Positions 1-8,000 of a stretch of DNA of 11,850 bases are shown here, in pieces. How positions within the stretch are numbered: the stretch's first letter is position 1; each line of letters begins with the position of its first letter. The stretch is from an uncultured Desulfobacteraceae bacterium (GTDB lineage Bacteria; Desulfobacterota; Desulfobacteria; Desulfobacterales; UBA2174): the NCBI GenBank assembly GCA_937982505.1, contig CALJLV010000202.1:1-11850 (forward strand), given 5' to 3'. The notes below the pieces were generated by a model. It searched no databases and had not been told where the DNA came from. It saw nothing but the letters and a program-made list of their open reading frames with translations. The translations under genes were made by a program, and so were the position numbers.

Positions 1-2
1 TG

Positions 3-362
3 GCTTCGAGCAGTCGGGATCTTGATGCGCTTGTGAACCCGTCATGGTTTTGTCTGCCGAGTGCCCTGATCGGGGTATTTCCAATCTATCCAACAGGCCT
101 ATGGCCGGGTACGGGCCGATCTTGCACAGATCGATGACATCCGTTCGCCGGATCGTGCCCGCCTGCTGTGCCAATTTCATGACCATCTGCTCCTGCTGGA
201 TCTGGTCAAAGCCGGCTTGGCGCACGTATCCGGCCGATTTGCCCAGACCGCGATAAATTAATGATGCTGTTTCTGCGCAGCACCCTGCTGTGCGGGCGCT
301 GGCACATCATGTTCGAAAACCTGCTGGCACTCAATCGCGGCCAACTGGCAGACTGCCACTAA
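3..362 (+). pseudogene. Frame-broken coding remnant, family not recognised
   Basis: No intact gene is present here, but protein-like sequence moves between frames. Frame 3 from position 3 reads ...LDALVNPSWFCLPSALIG. From about 70 the protein-like reading moves to frame 1 (GYFQSIQQAYGRVRADLAQ..., then CQFHDHLLLLDLVKAG) and stops at TAA 259-261. Frame 3 resumes at the overlapping ATG 261 with MMLFLRSTLLCGRWHIMFEN and stops at 362. Two compensating frameshifts in a helix-rich protein, probably its C-terminal end, would explain this. The alternative is a short 33-residue ORF (261-362) coupled by TAATG to a truncated upstream gene. A degraded transposase or other mobile-element gene is possible, but I recognise no family. 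The 5' part lies outside the window. Confidence 0.27.
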
Positions 363-440
363 ATGGGGTTGCACCCATTCCGAGGAGCTTGCGACGAGGA
401 ATCTCAACCATCTGCTATTATTATACATTTCTTTTTACAA

Positions 441-471
441 AGAGATCCCTCGCTGCGCTCGGGATGACAAT
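441..471. repeat. REP-like short imperfect palindrome
   Basis: On the minus strand the core reads ATCCCGAGCGCAGCGAGGGAT. ATCCC pairs with GGGAT, then there is a tandem G-A/A-G mismatch, then GC pairs with GC around a GCA loop. Sequences of this kind (GTCATyCCGAGCGyAGCGAGGrATCT-like) occur as dispersed intergenic repeats in many bacterial genomes. It lies 22 bases downstream of the stop codon of the Panacea antitoxin, a typical REP position, and could protect the 3' end of that mRNA or help end transcription. Only one copy is in the window, so its repeat status rests on resemblance. Confidence 0.45.
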
Positions 472-492
472 TCGGAACTTTTTACGAATGCA

Positions 493-1305
493 TCAGATTT
501 GCGTCAGCTCGGATGCGCATGAATAGGGAATCAGGGCACCGATGTCCCTTTCTTTCCATATCTTCTCGCGATGACTGGCATCGTAAACACTCTGCTCGGT
601 GGGAAACCGTTCGGCCACCTTGCGGATACTGCGGATTTCTTCATCGGAAAACGGTTCCGCCGTCTGGATTTCTGACTCCTTTATCGGGGTGACCAGGTCG
701 CGGTAGTTGTTCAGTTGAGGTCCGTACGGCATGGCGGCATAAGAGGCGCCGGTCAAGCCGCGCCCCAATTCCCTGAAGCTTACAAAATCAGCGTACCAGA
801 GGTATTTGGCCAGAAACAGCAAGCGGTCGTTCTTTTTAAGCAACCTGACTTTCAAGATATTTTCGAAGGACCGGGCAACCAGCTTGATCCTGGGAAGCGA
901 AATCTCCCGGTTGCCGGAATAGTTGTCAGACTGCACCCGACACTGCAACTGCATGCGCAGGGCGTGGTCCATGGAGGCGCTCTGGACGGTGCCCGTCTCC
1001 CATCGCTTGATGCTGGCGATGCCGATGTTCATGACTTCGGCAAGCTGTTGCTGGGTGAGGTTTCGTGACTTTCGCAACGCCTTGATCTCATCGCTCGTCA
1101 GCAATCCTTGCACGGTACGGTAGGCATCGGCGATGGCCAGTTGCAGCTCAGCCCCAGTTTGCACCGTACCGGCTTCCAGGCCGCAGGTCGGGCAAACGAA
1201 GGCCCGGGACGGGACGCAGATGTCTACCCCTTTGAAATTCATTTGTTTATCGATGGCTTGAAGCGCCATGGGGCCATGGCCCCTCGGGCAATTCGGGGCT
1301 TTCAT
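493..1305 (-). CDS. Antitoxin-type regulator: MqsA-like zinc finger, XRE HTH and Panacea (DUF4065) domain
   Basis: A 270-residue protein with three domains. Residues 1-45 are an MqsA-like zinc-binding segment (C6, H10 and the pair C38-P-T-C41 as likely ligands). Residues 70-118 are an XRE helix-turn-helix (LTQQQLAEVMNIGIASIKRW), as in MqsA and HigA antitoxins. Residues about 160-265 are a Panacea/SocA-like domain (FLAKYLWYADFVSFRELGR, then SYAAMPYGPQLNNY). Panacea domains are the toxin-neutralising part of many two-gene toxin-antitoxin systems; the HTH should bind DNA and repress its own promoter. I chose ATG 1305 because AGAAAGG lies 8 bases upstream, the zinc finger follows at once as in MqsA, and the putative promoter would start transcription near 1366. 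ATG 1368 would add 21 residues but has no ribosome site and would be almost leaderless. No toxin gene is recognisable on either side, so the partner is missing, unrecognised or elsewhere. Confidence 0.86.
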   Translation of the reverse strand: MKAPNCPRGHGPMALQAIDKQMNFKGVDICVPSRAFVCPTCGLEAGTVQTGAELQLAIADAYRTVQGLLTSDEIKALRKSRNLTQQQLAEVMNIGIASIKRWETGTVQSASMDHALRMQLQCRVQSDNYSGNREISLPRIKLVARSFENILKVRLLKKNDRLLFLAKYLWYADFVSFRELGRGLTGASYAAMPYGPQLNNYRDLVTPIKESEIQTAEPFSDEEIRSIRKVAERFPTEQSVYDASHREKIWKERDIGALIPYSCASELTQI

Positions 1306-1313
1306 GTCGACGG

Positions 1314-1320
1314 CCTTTCT
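1314..1320 (-). promoter_or_regulatory. Ribosome binding site supporting the internal start of the Panacea antitoxin
   Basis: AGAAAGG on the minus strand, 8 bases before ATG 1305. The upstream in-frame ATG at 1368 has no purine-rich site before it, so this element favours the shorter 270-residue protein. Confidence 0.5.
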
Positions 1321-1369
1321 GGCGATCCGCAGCTTGCCGACGAGCTCTTTATGGGATGGCCTGCTCATC

Positions 1370-1399
1370 TATCTATGGTATCAATTGATACCCTGTCAA
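1370..1399 (-). promoter_or_regulatory. Candidate sigma70 promoter of the antitoxin gene
   Basis: On the minus strand a perfect -35 box TTGACA (1399-1394) is followed by an 18-base spacer and a weak -10 box TAGATA (1375-1370, 3 of 6 consensus positions). Transcription would begin near 1366-1362, leaving an untranslated leader of about 60 bases before ATG 1305. The spacer is almost filled by a perfect palindrome, as expected for an autorepressed toxin-antitoxin promoter. Confidence 0.5.
1377..1392. promoter_or_regulatory. Perfect 16-bp palindromic operator, GGTATCAATTGATACC
   Basis: The 16 bases are identical to their reverse complement and lie exactly between the -35 and -10 elements of the antitoxin promoter. 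A dimeric XRE-type HTH protein would fit this symmetry, and HTH antitoxins commonly bind such palindromes to repress their own operon. That the adjacent Panacea antitoxin binds it is inference. I saw no second copy of the full palindrome in the window. Confidence 0.6.
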
Positions 1400-1519
1400 G
1401 GGAGGAGTTATTGCCGGTAAGACCCTTTCGTTCATTCAGTCCTTCTCGGCGGCCCGAGGGGCGAGATGTGGGGGTTGCCCGCTTGCGCCGCATGGTCCAG
1501 GAGATTCAAATTGCGCTTG

Positions 1520-1542
1520 AAAAAACTCCGGCCTTTTCCGGA
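1520..1542 (-). terminator. Candidate rho-independent terminator of the restriction operon
   Basis: Read on the minus strand: TCCGG, a six-base loop AAAAGG, CCGGA, then G and a run of six T. The stem is short (5 bp) but GC-rich and the T run is good. It lies 270 bases past the stop of the helicase-nuclease gene and before the antitoxin promoter, so it would separate the two transcription units. Confidence 0.5.
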
Positions 1543-1689
1543 ACCCTTTCGCCGCAGGTCTTCCAGAAACGTTCGGCGACCACGGAAGGTGGTCCAAGCC
1601 CGTTACCGCCGCCAAGGGCGGCCGGACGCTCTATTCGGATCATGTCTTGGGTTCCCGTACCCAGTCATTCGGTATGGCGGGCAAAATAC

Positions 1690-1725
1690 ATCGGTTCCGC
1701 GAGCAGCGGATTGTTGGGAACCGAT
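1690..1725. repeat. Perfect 9-bp inverted repeat with 18-base loop
   Basis: ATCGGTTCC (1690-1698) and GGAACCGAT (1717-1725) are exact reverse complements. On the minus strand the hairpin lies about 86 bases after the Res stop codon and is followed by GTATTTTG, so it could be a weak terminator or an RNA-stabilising stem. A protein-binding site is also possible. Confidence 0.4.
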
Positions 1726-1811
1726 CCGTGCAGTGCACGCCTTCCATTTTTTCGCAGTTGTGTGAAAAATGCAGCGAGTACATCGAGGGTTTTTTGTGTT
1801 CCCCGACAGCG

Positions 1812-4800
1812 TTACAACCCGGCTCCGGAGCTGTCTTGCAGCATCGCCCCGATGTACGTATCCTTGTCCTCCTCTTGGAACAAGATGTGCCGCCGGGTCA
1901 TCTCCGGTTTTTCGATGTCCCATAAGCTGCGCATCACGTGCGAAGGGGTGTTGGAAACGATGAAAGACTCCAGCACGACTTTGGGATCGCCAAGGCGCGT
2001 CTCGATTTCCTTGATCGTTTCGTGGAACCTGATTTTCGGATCGTTGGGGCCGAGATTGCGGATCCCCTTCGGATCCACGAACGCCACTTGCTGCCGGTCG
2101 CCGGCGAGCTGCCAGAGGATGAAGTCCGGGTGAAAGTTGCCGGCCTCGAAGAAGCCCACCCCGCGGCCCCTGCTCTGGTTCCGCAGGAGATAGAGTTCTT
2201 TTGAGGCGAAATATTCCGGGTTGGCGTCGTGAAATGACTTCAGATCCTCAACCAAGCGCCGTTCTCCCCGATTGAGGGGGGCCGGAGAGATTTCCACCGC
2301 ACCGCTATCGAGAAACAGGAGCGGCTGGTACAAATGCCAGCCGCACCAGATGGCTCTGATTCCGCGAAATTCCCACGGTTTCAGATCACCGGCCGCGATG
2401 GCTGCTTTCAACTCTTTCAGCTTTTCGACGATCGCCTGCTCGGATTCCTGGATCAGAATCCGATAGCCGTACTCGGTCTCACCCTCGCGCACCACGCAGG
2501 GAAAATTGGCATCGTCGGCGGCGATGTCCCGGTACTCCAGGTGCGGCAGCTCCCATTCGCGTTTGCGGAAAGTGTAGTAGCGCTCCACGTACTTGCGCAG
2601 CAGCGCCAGGGCCACCTCCTGCCAGAGGCCGACCTTTTCGAAGGAGTCAAGAGAAAGCGCCTCCGGCGGAATCAGCAGCAGGTACCAGGTGGTGTCCGCC
2701 AGCAGGTCCGCGATGCCCGAGCGCGTCAGGTTCAGGTTGTACCAGCCGCGTTCGGCCTTGAACCGCTCCAGCTCGAAATAGAGACGATCCAGGTCGAGAA
2801 AGGCGATGTGGCGGGGTCTCAGCCAGGCCTGGTGCAGGCGGCTGTCGCTGTCTCCGCCAGAGACCCCCGCGGCTTTTATGGCTTGGATCTTGGGGTACCA
2901 GTTGAGAACCACCTGGTTTTTCTGAAGATAGGCCGTGGCTTTCTCGTTTTGGGAAGCCGGCGGCCCCACGGTAGGGACCGGGCCGAGTTTGCGGAAGGCA
3001 TCGCCGAATTCGGTCCTGACCCCGTTGATTTCCTTTTTGAGGCGGATGGTCTTGAGCCGGCGGGTGCCGAGATTCTTGATGATGGGCAGAATGAATTCGA
3101 TGCGCTCCTCGTTGGTCGGCAGCCCCTCCTCCTGGAGAAAATCGCGGAACTGGGCCATGTAATCGGCGCGGATGCCGAAAATATGCAGTGTTTCCAGGGT
3201 TTCGATGTGCCCGGGCCGCTTTAGGCCCGCGGGCAGCGAAGCGCGCGCGCTGCGCTTGAGGCTCCGTTCGTAGCCCTTGAGCCGCACGCCGCGGCCGAAA
3301 AGCTGAATGATCTGGGCGCCCTCGCCGCGGCCCACGTTCATCAGCCCCATTGTGCTGACGCGCCAACTGCTCCATCCCTCGGTGAACTTCTTGGAGCCGA
3401 TCAGCATGTTGATCGTCGAATCCGGCTGATTGATTTCATGAAACAACGACCCTGCAAACTCCCGATCCCCCACGTTGAACCCATTGGCCTCGCAAAGCTT
3501 CACCAGCTTGGCGTCGTCGCCGACGTTGATGACCCCGAACGGTTCGTTGTCTCCCACCCGGATCGCCACTTCGCCGCTCGCCCCCTTGAGGTTCTCCACG
3601 TGCAGGGCGCCACCGGCCGGCGCGTTGAAAAGGGTGGCGAGGGTTTCGTCAAAGATCCGGGACGGCGTCAGCCCGGCGGTGTTGAGATAGTTGAACCGGC
3701 CTGTAAAGAGGTTCTTTCCGGTCGCCGTCACCAGCCCCTGGTGCAGCACGCGCCGGATGCGCTCGGTGCTGTCGGTTCGGCTGGCCACGTAACGGTCGAG
3801 AAATTGCCGGATTTTAACAATGTCTGCAGCATCCCTTGTGGCCAGCGTGGCCGTGACGCTGCCGCCCACGAAGATCCACAGGGGCCGCTCCAGGTTGAAG
3901 GGCCGAAACGCCGCCTGCTGTTCTCCGTGGAGCCGCTGCTGCTGGAAAAAGGCGAGCAAACAGGCCGTGAGGTAGCTTTCCATCCATTCTTCGTTGCGGT
4001 CGTCCTCCAGGTTCAGAATCTGGTAGTCCTTGCCGAACCCGTCGCCGTAGAACCACCGGTACGAGTAGTCGAACAGGGTGCTGCGGGCGTACAGATCGGA
4101 TAGGGCCTGATCGGCTTTCACGGCCTGGCCGAAGGTGGCCGAGTACTCGAAGGAAAAGCCTCTTTCGCAAAGCGCATCGCGTCGGCGCATGAAAGCGCCT
4201 TGCTCGCCCGCCATCATTCCCCGGTGCCCCTCATCCACCAGCACCAGGTTGTTGCTCTCGAAGGCATCCACCGCCACGGTCTTGTCGCCCATCTCCTCCT
4301 TGAGCTTGGTGACCTCGATAATTTCGACAAACTGCCCGGCAAAGAGTCCGCGCCCTTCCTTGTTGAAGATCTCCGCCTGGATACCTGCCTTTTCGAACTC
4401 GCGCAGGTGCTGCCGGGAGAGCCCCTCGTTGGGGGTGAGCAGGATGACACGGTTCAGCTCGCGGCTGCGGCCGTGGGTTTCGAGAAAACGCCGGTACTGA
4501 AGGATGTGGGCATGCATGAGCAGCGTCTTGCCGCTGCCGGTCGCCATCCAGAAGGCGATCTTGTTGAGCTGCGGCCAGGCTTCGGCCGTTTCGTCCAGCG
4601 GTTTGACTTGATCCTGCTCGGGAGCGCCCTCGTTCCAGACGGCGATGTGCCGGTTGAGGCTTGCCCGCAGGGCGGCCGGGTTGCGGAAATAGCGGTCCAG
4701 GTAAATCTCGCTGAACAGAAGCGCCAGATACTGAAAGTATTTCCAGACGATGGCCGGCTCGCCGCGAGTGATGCGGCGCTCGTTCAACCGCCGGGTGACG

Positions 4801-5060
4801 GAACCGATGGCCTGGTCGTATTCCAGCAGAATTTCGTCGGTCAATTCAGGCCGCTTCTCCACCGGAAGATGAAGGCACAGCGCGTGGTGGAAGCGATGGA
4901 TGTTGTTTTCGTCCAGCCCCTCCAGGGTCTCGTCGCGCAAGTGCTCGGCGAGCTGATCGAAACGCTCGATGCCGAACAGCCCGAGCATCCACTGGTGGAG
5001 AACCAGCTTGCGGTTGAAGGGAATCTGTGGCCTGTTGTTTCTGCGGCGGCGCGGAGGCAT
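1812..5060 (-). CDS. Type III Res-like restriction helicase-nuclease (DEAD/DEAH helicase family)
   Basis: A 1082-residue SF2 helicase fused to a C-terminal nuclease; likely the DNA-translocating and cutting subunit paired with the upstream methyltransferase. Motif I is ATGSGKT (173-179), motif II VDEGH (275-279), motif III SATF (307-310), a type III-like FTEGWSSW follows at 559-566, and motif VI is QLFGRGVRLKG (586-596). The C-terminus has a PD-(D/E)xK-like site: HPDF (977-980) and FVDPKG (994-999), so the proximal acid is D, giving D-x-K. About 165 residues precede motif I, more than in EcoP15I-type Res, so this is a divergent relative. The start ATG 5060 overlaps the methyltransferase stop (TAATG) and follows GGAGGAGGTG; an upstream in-frame ATG at 5225 lies inside the methyltransferase gene and its 55 extra residues look like a frame shadow. 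Last gene of the operon. Family sure; cleavage activity is inferred. Confidence 0.94.
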   Translation of the reverse strand: MPPRRRRNNRPQIPFNRKLVLHQWMLGLFGIERFDQLAEHLRDETLEGLDENNIHRFHHALCLHLPVEKRPELTDEILLEYDQAIGSVTRRLNERRITRGEPAIVWKYFQYLALLFSEIYLDRYFRNPAALRASLNRHIAVWNEGAPEQDQVKPLDETAEAWPQLNKIAFWMATGSGKTLLMHAHILQYRRFLETHGRSRELNRVILLTPNEGLSRQHLREFEKAGIQAEIFNKEGRGLFAGQFVEIIEVTKLKEEMGDKTVAVDAFESNNLVLVDEGHRGMMAGEQGAFMRRRDALCERGFSFEYSATFGQAVKADQALSDLYARSTLFDYSYRWFYGDGFGKDYQILNLEDDRNEEWMESYLTACLLAFFQQQRLHGEQQAAFRPFNLERPLWIFVGGSVTATLATRDAADIVKIRQFLDRYVASRTDSTERIRRVLHQGLVTATGKNLFTGRFNYLNTAGLTPSRIFDETLATLFNAPAGGALHVENLKGASGEVAIRVGDNEPFGVINVGDDAKLVKLCEANGFNVGDREFAGSLFHEINQPDSTINMLIGSKKFTEGWSSWRVSTMGLMNVGRGEGAQIIQLFGRGVRLKGYERSLKRSARASLPAGLKRPGHIETLETLHIFGIRADYMAQFRDFLQEEGLPTNEERIEFILPIIKNLGTRRLKTIRLKKEINGVRTEFGDAFRKLGPVPTVGPPASQNEKATAYLQKNQVVLNWYPKIQAIKAAGVSGGDSDSRLHQAWLRPRHIAFLDLDRLYFELERFKAERGWYNLNLTRSGIADLLADTTWYLLLIPPEALSLDSFEKVGLWQEVALALLRKYVERYYTFRKREWELPHLEYRDIAADDANFPCVVREGETEYGYRILIQESEQAIVEKLKELKAAIAAGDLKPWEFRGIRAIWCGWHLYQPLLFLDSGAVEISPAPLNRGERRLVEDLKSFHDANPEYFASKELYLLRNQSRGRGVGFFEAGNFHPDFILWQLAGDRQQVAFVDPKGIRNLGPNDPKIRFHETIKEIETRLGDPKVVLESFIVSNTPSHVMRSLWDIEKPEMTRRHILFQEEDKDTYIGAMLQDSSGAGL

Positions 5061-5072
5061 TACACCTCCTCC
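5058..5072 (-). promoter_or_regulatory. Translational coupling site (SD plus TAATG overlap) between Mod and Res genes
   Basis: GGAGGAGGTG (5072-5063) is followed at once by TAATG, in which the methyltransferase stop TAA and the helicase-nuclease start ATG share one A (5060). This sets the Res start and indicates that the two proteins are made in linked amounts. Confidence 0.85.
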
Positions 5073-8000
5073 ATCTCGAACATCAGCCGGAAAAAGTCCT
5101 CCTCGATGAGGCGCACCTTCCAGGTGTCGTCGGGTGCCTTGAGGTTTTCCAGGTTGTTGCCGCCGTTGACGTAGATGAGGTCGAATTCGCTGTCCTTGCT
5201 GGAATAGCCCTGCCGGGTGAACCATTCATCGAGGATCAGGTTGTCGGTTTCGATCCCCTCGGCCGTGTCCCCGCCGGGGCGCTTGCGCCAGATGACCAGT
5301 GTCTTTCGTCCGTCCGGGGTGGTGCCGGTGACGGTGCGAAACCACCAGGGGCCGCCGGTTTTTGGTGTAAGCCGGTCTTTGATCCGCAGCCGGCCTTCGC
5401 CGTCGCGCTCACAGTCCGCGGTAAAGGTCTGCGGTGCGGCGATGTGCTGCACCGTGAGGCCGATGAGCCAGTTGAAGGTCTCCAGCAAATCCACGTTGAC
5501 TTCGCGCGACTCGTCCGAGCCGGGACGCTTGACCTTGAGTTGGTAGCCCGTCGGGTCGGTAAAAGCCGCCACATTCAGCAGCGACTGGCTCCCGCGGGTT
5601 TCGACATCCAGCAGGTAGCGCAGGATGTACTGCTCCTTGAGCTTGTCCGGCCCCTGTGCCCCGGCGAAGTCGAGCAAGCCTTGCTGGGTTTCGGTGCGCC
5701 GCAGCTCCAGGTTGTTGAGGGTGTCTTCGTAGGATTCGAGCCGCACCACTTTCATGATGCGCGGCGAGCGTTCGGCCTCTTCGGAACTGGGCAGCCGCTT
5801 GGGTTTGCCGTTCTTCCACTCCGGGGTGTAGGTCACTTTCTTGAGACGCGGCAGGAGCACGGTATCGAAATAGTCGGCTATCTCCACCAGGATGAACTTG
5901 CGCCGCCCGCCGTCTTCGCGGTTAAGGTTGATCACCGCATGGCCGGTTGTGCCGGAGCCGGCGAAATGATCGAGCACTGTATCTGAGCTTAGAGTTGCAG
6001 CACGGACCAGTGACTTCACCAAGGACAAAGGCTTTGGATATGCGAACACTTTCTTTTCGAAAAAACGATTAATAACCCTACCGCCTTCAGAGTTCATTCC
6101 CGATGAAAGTACATCAAGTGCGAACTTGGTTTCATCTTGTTCAACATCATTGCCGTTTCCATTTGCGGTTTCAATCCAACTGGAACATGGCGTTGCACGC
6201 ATTGTTTCTGGTTGGAAATAAGTTTTGTACCGTGGACGTTGAAGGTTACCATCGAACTCGTCCGGCCAAATCACTAGGTCTTGGGCAATTACCTGAGCCA
6301 TTGTTTCTGGAAAAAATCTCCACACGCGATTGGGATTCGGTTGAAAAATTTTTCCGGTGCGCGGGTTCGTAATTGGATAGAACTGATTAGGACGTTGCTC
6401 GTTTGTCATCCCGATCGTAAGATCGGTGCTTGCATAGCGCTGACCAGTTAGCGGGTCCCAAAAGGGATAATCACTCTCGGATTTCGAAAGGCCATGAAGC
6501 GTTGCCGAACTTGCATCACGTGCGAATAATAATACATATTCATGATCGAGGGATAACGGCTTATCACTCATTGAAGAAGCGCTCCGGCGCTTCCAAACCA
6601 TGCTTCCGAGGTAATTATCAATTCCAAAAACATCACTCAACAGATACCATAAATGCCTATATTCATTGTCATCAATGTGCACAAAAACAATTCCCTCTGC
6701 GCGAAGCAGCTTTGATGCAAGGTCAAAGCGATTCATCAAGAACGCAATCCAAGCTGAATGCTGATATCGGTCTTTATAAAGAAATCCGTCATCGCCCGTA
6801 TTGTAAGGCGGATCAACACAAATCGCCTGAATAGAACTCTTACTGCGCTTCGTTAACAGCCTCAATGCTTGGAAGTTATCACCACTAAACAACACCCCGT
6901 CGGTCTGCGAGTCCAACGCTTCGATGGCATCCATAAGCCGTGCGGTAAAATCAACATCGAAATGTCTCGTGTCCACCATGAGGGAGGCCTTCTCCCTCAA
7001 AAATTCCACAGTGAGGGGCACGCTATAACCGACGGTCGCCAGGTCCTTTTTGATATCGTCAATCGCGCACAGCTTGACCCACTCCTCGCGTTGGGCGTCG
7101 TTGGCTGCGATTTCCGGGTAAAACGTCTCCGGAATGCACCCCAGTCGGATACAATAGGACGTCTCCACCACAAATTTCTTCTTGAGCCACAGCTTTTTCT
7201 GAAAATTCTCGATCTGGGCCAGAAAGTCTATGATCTTGCCGGCAATGCGGCGGATGACCTTGATCTTGGAAAGATACTGCTCGACGCGCGGGGCCATCGC
7301 GTTTTCAATGTCGTCAAGGTGCATCACCTCGTTTTTGATATAGAAATCCAGCTCCCGGCGCAGAAACCCGCCCAGATCCTTGTGGATGAAGTAGTCGAAG
7401 GTGTTGCGCGCCGTGTAGCGGTCAAGGTGGACTCGCAGCCGGGTGGCCTCGGATGCGGTGCCATCGGCGCGCACGTGCTTTTCAGCAAGGGCCTGGAGCC
7501 AATTGGCAAGGGCGACGTCGCCGACTGCCAAAACGGCGGCTTCTGCTTCCGCGTTGAGTTCTTTCTGCTTGGCCGGGTCGGGCTCATAGGTGAAGCGGAT
7601 GACCAGCTCTCCGTTTTCGACGGCCAGGGGCTTCTCCGTGGCCAACTTGAAGCGCCGTTCCTTGCCGGCCGCCTCCTTGACATTGCCGTGATCGCCTTCG
7701 GCCGCGTCCACCAGACGGAAGTGAACGCGCATGGGATTTTTCCCGCTCTCCGGCCGCAGGCGAAAGGCATAGTCGCGCAGGTACTCGCTGGTTTTGATGT
7801 AATACTGATCCGCGTTGGCCCAGTGGAGCTTGACCTCCTCGCCTTCGTAGGGGATGGCGTAGACGCCGGGCTTGTAAACGCGCTTGGAAAGGAAATCGCC
7901 CTCCGAATAGTAGCGCCGGAAGAAACTGTAGAGATGGTCGTACACCTCGGCCTCCAGGGCCTCCAGGTCCACCGCCTCTTCGTCCAATCGGGTTCGCAAT

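Larger units (their letters stand above)
1400..1811. other. Hairpin-rich intergenic gap between the Res gene and the antitoxin promoter
   Basis: About 410 bases with no convincing gene on either strand. On the minus strand only short readings appear, for example a 35-residue ORF starting MEGVHCTDRF near 1755 and a 45-residue ORF starting MIRIERPAAL near 1642; neither resembles a known protein. The gap holds several inverted repeats: 1527-1542 (terminator-like), GACCAC/GTGGTC at 1578-1594, GCCGCC/GGCGGC at 1608-1622, ATCGGTTCC/GGAACCGAT at 1690-1725, and CGTGCA-G-TGCACG at 1727-1739. It may be a long 3' untranslated region of the restriction operon, a structured RNA, or the remains of a lost gene such as a toxin. 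Confidence 0.5.

Noticed and set aside
290..526. 78-codon plus-strand frame over the repeat and the antitoxin 3' end
   Set aside because: It spans the REP-like repeat and overlaps the real gene; the translation has no protein-like features.
1466..1765. 99-codon plus-strand frame in the gap, considered as a missing toxin
   Set aside because: No toxin motif, no ribosome site noticed, Arg-rich composition typical of a chance frame, and it crosses all the hairpins. I could not exclude a small unknown toxin.
5061..5225. 55-residue N-terminal extension of the helicase-nuclease from ATG 5225
   Set aside because: It lies entirely within the methyltransferase gene in another frame, reads as low-complexity Arg/Gln/Gly/Pro-rich sequence, and the start at 5060 has a strong ribosome site and the TAATG overlap.
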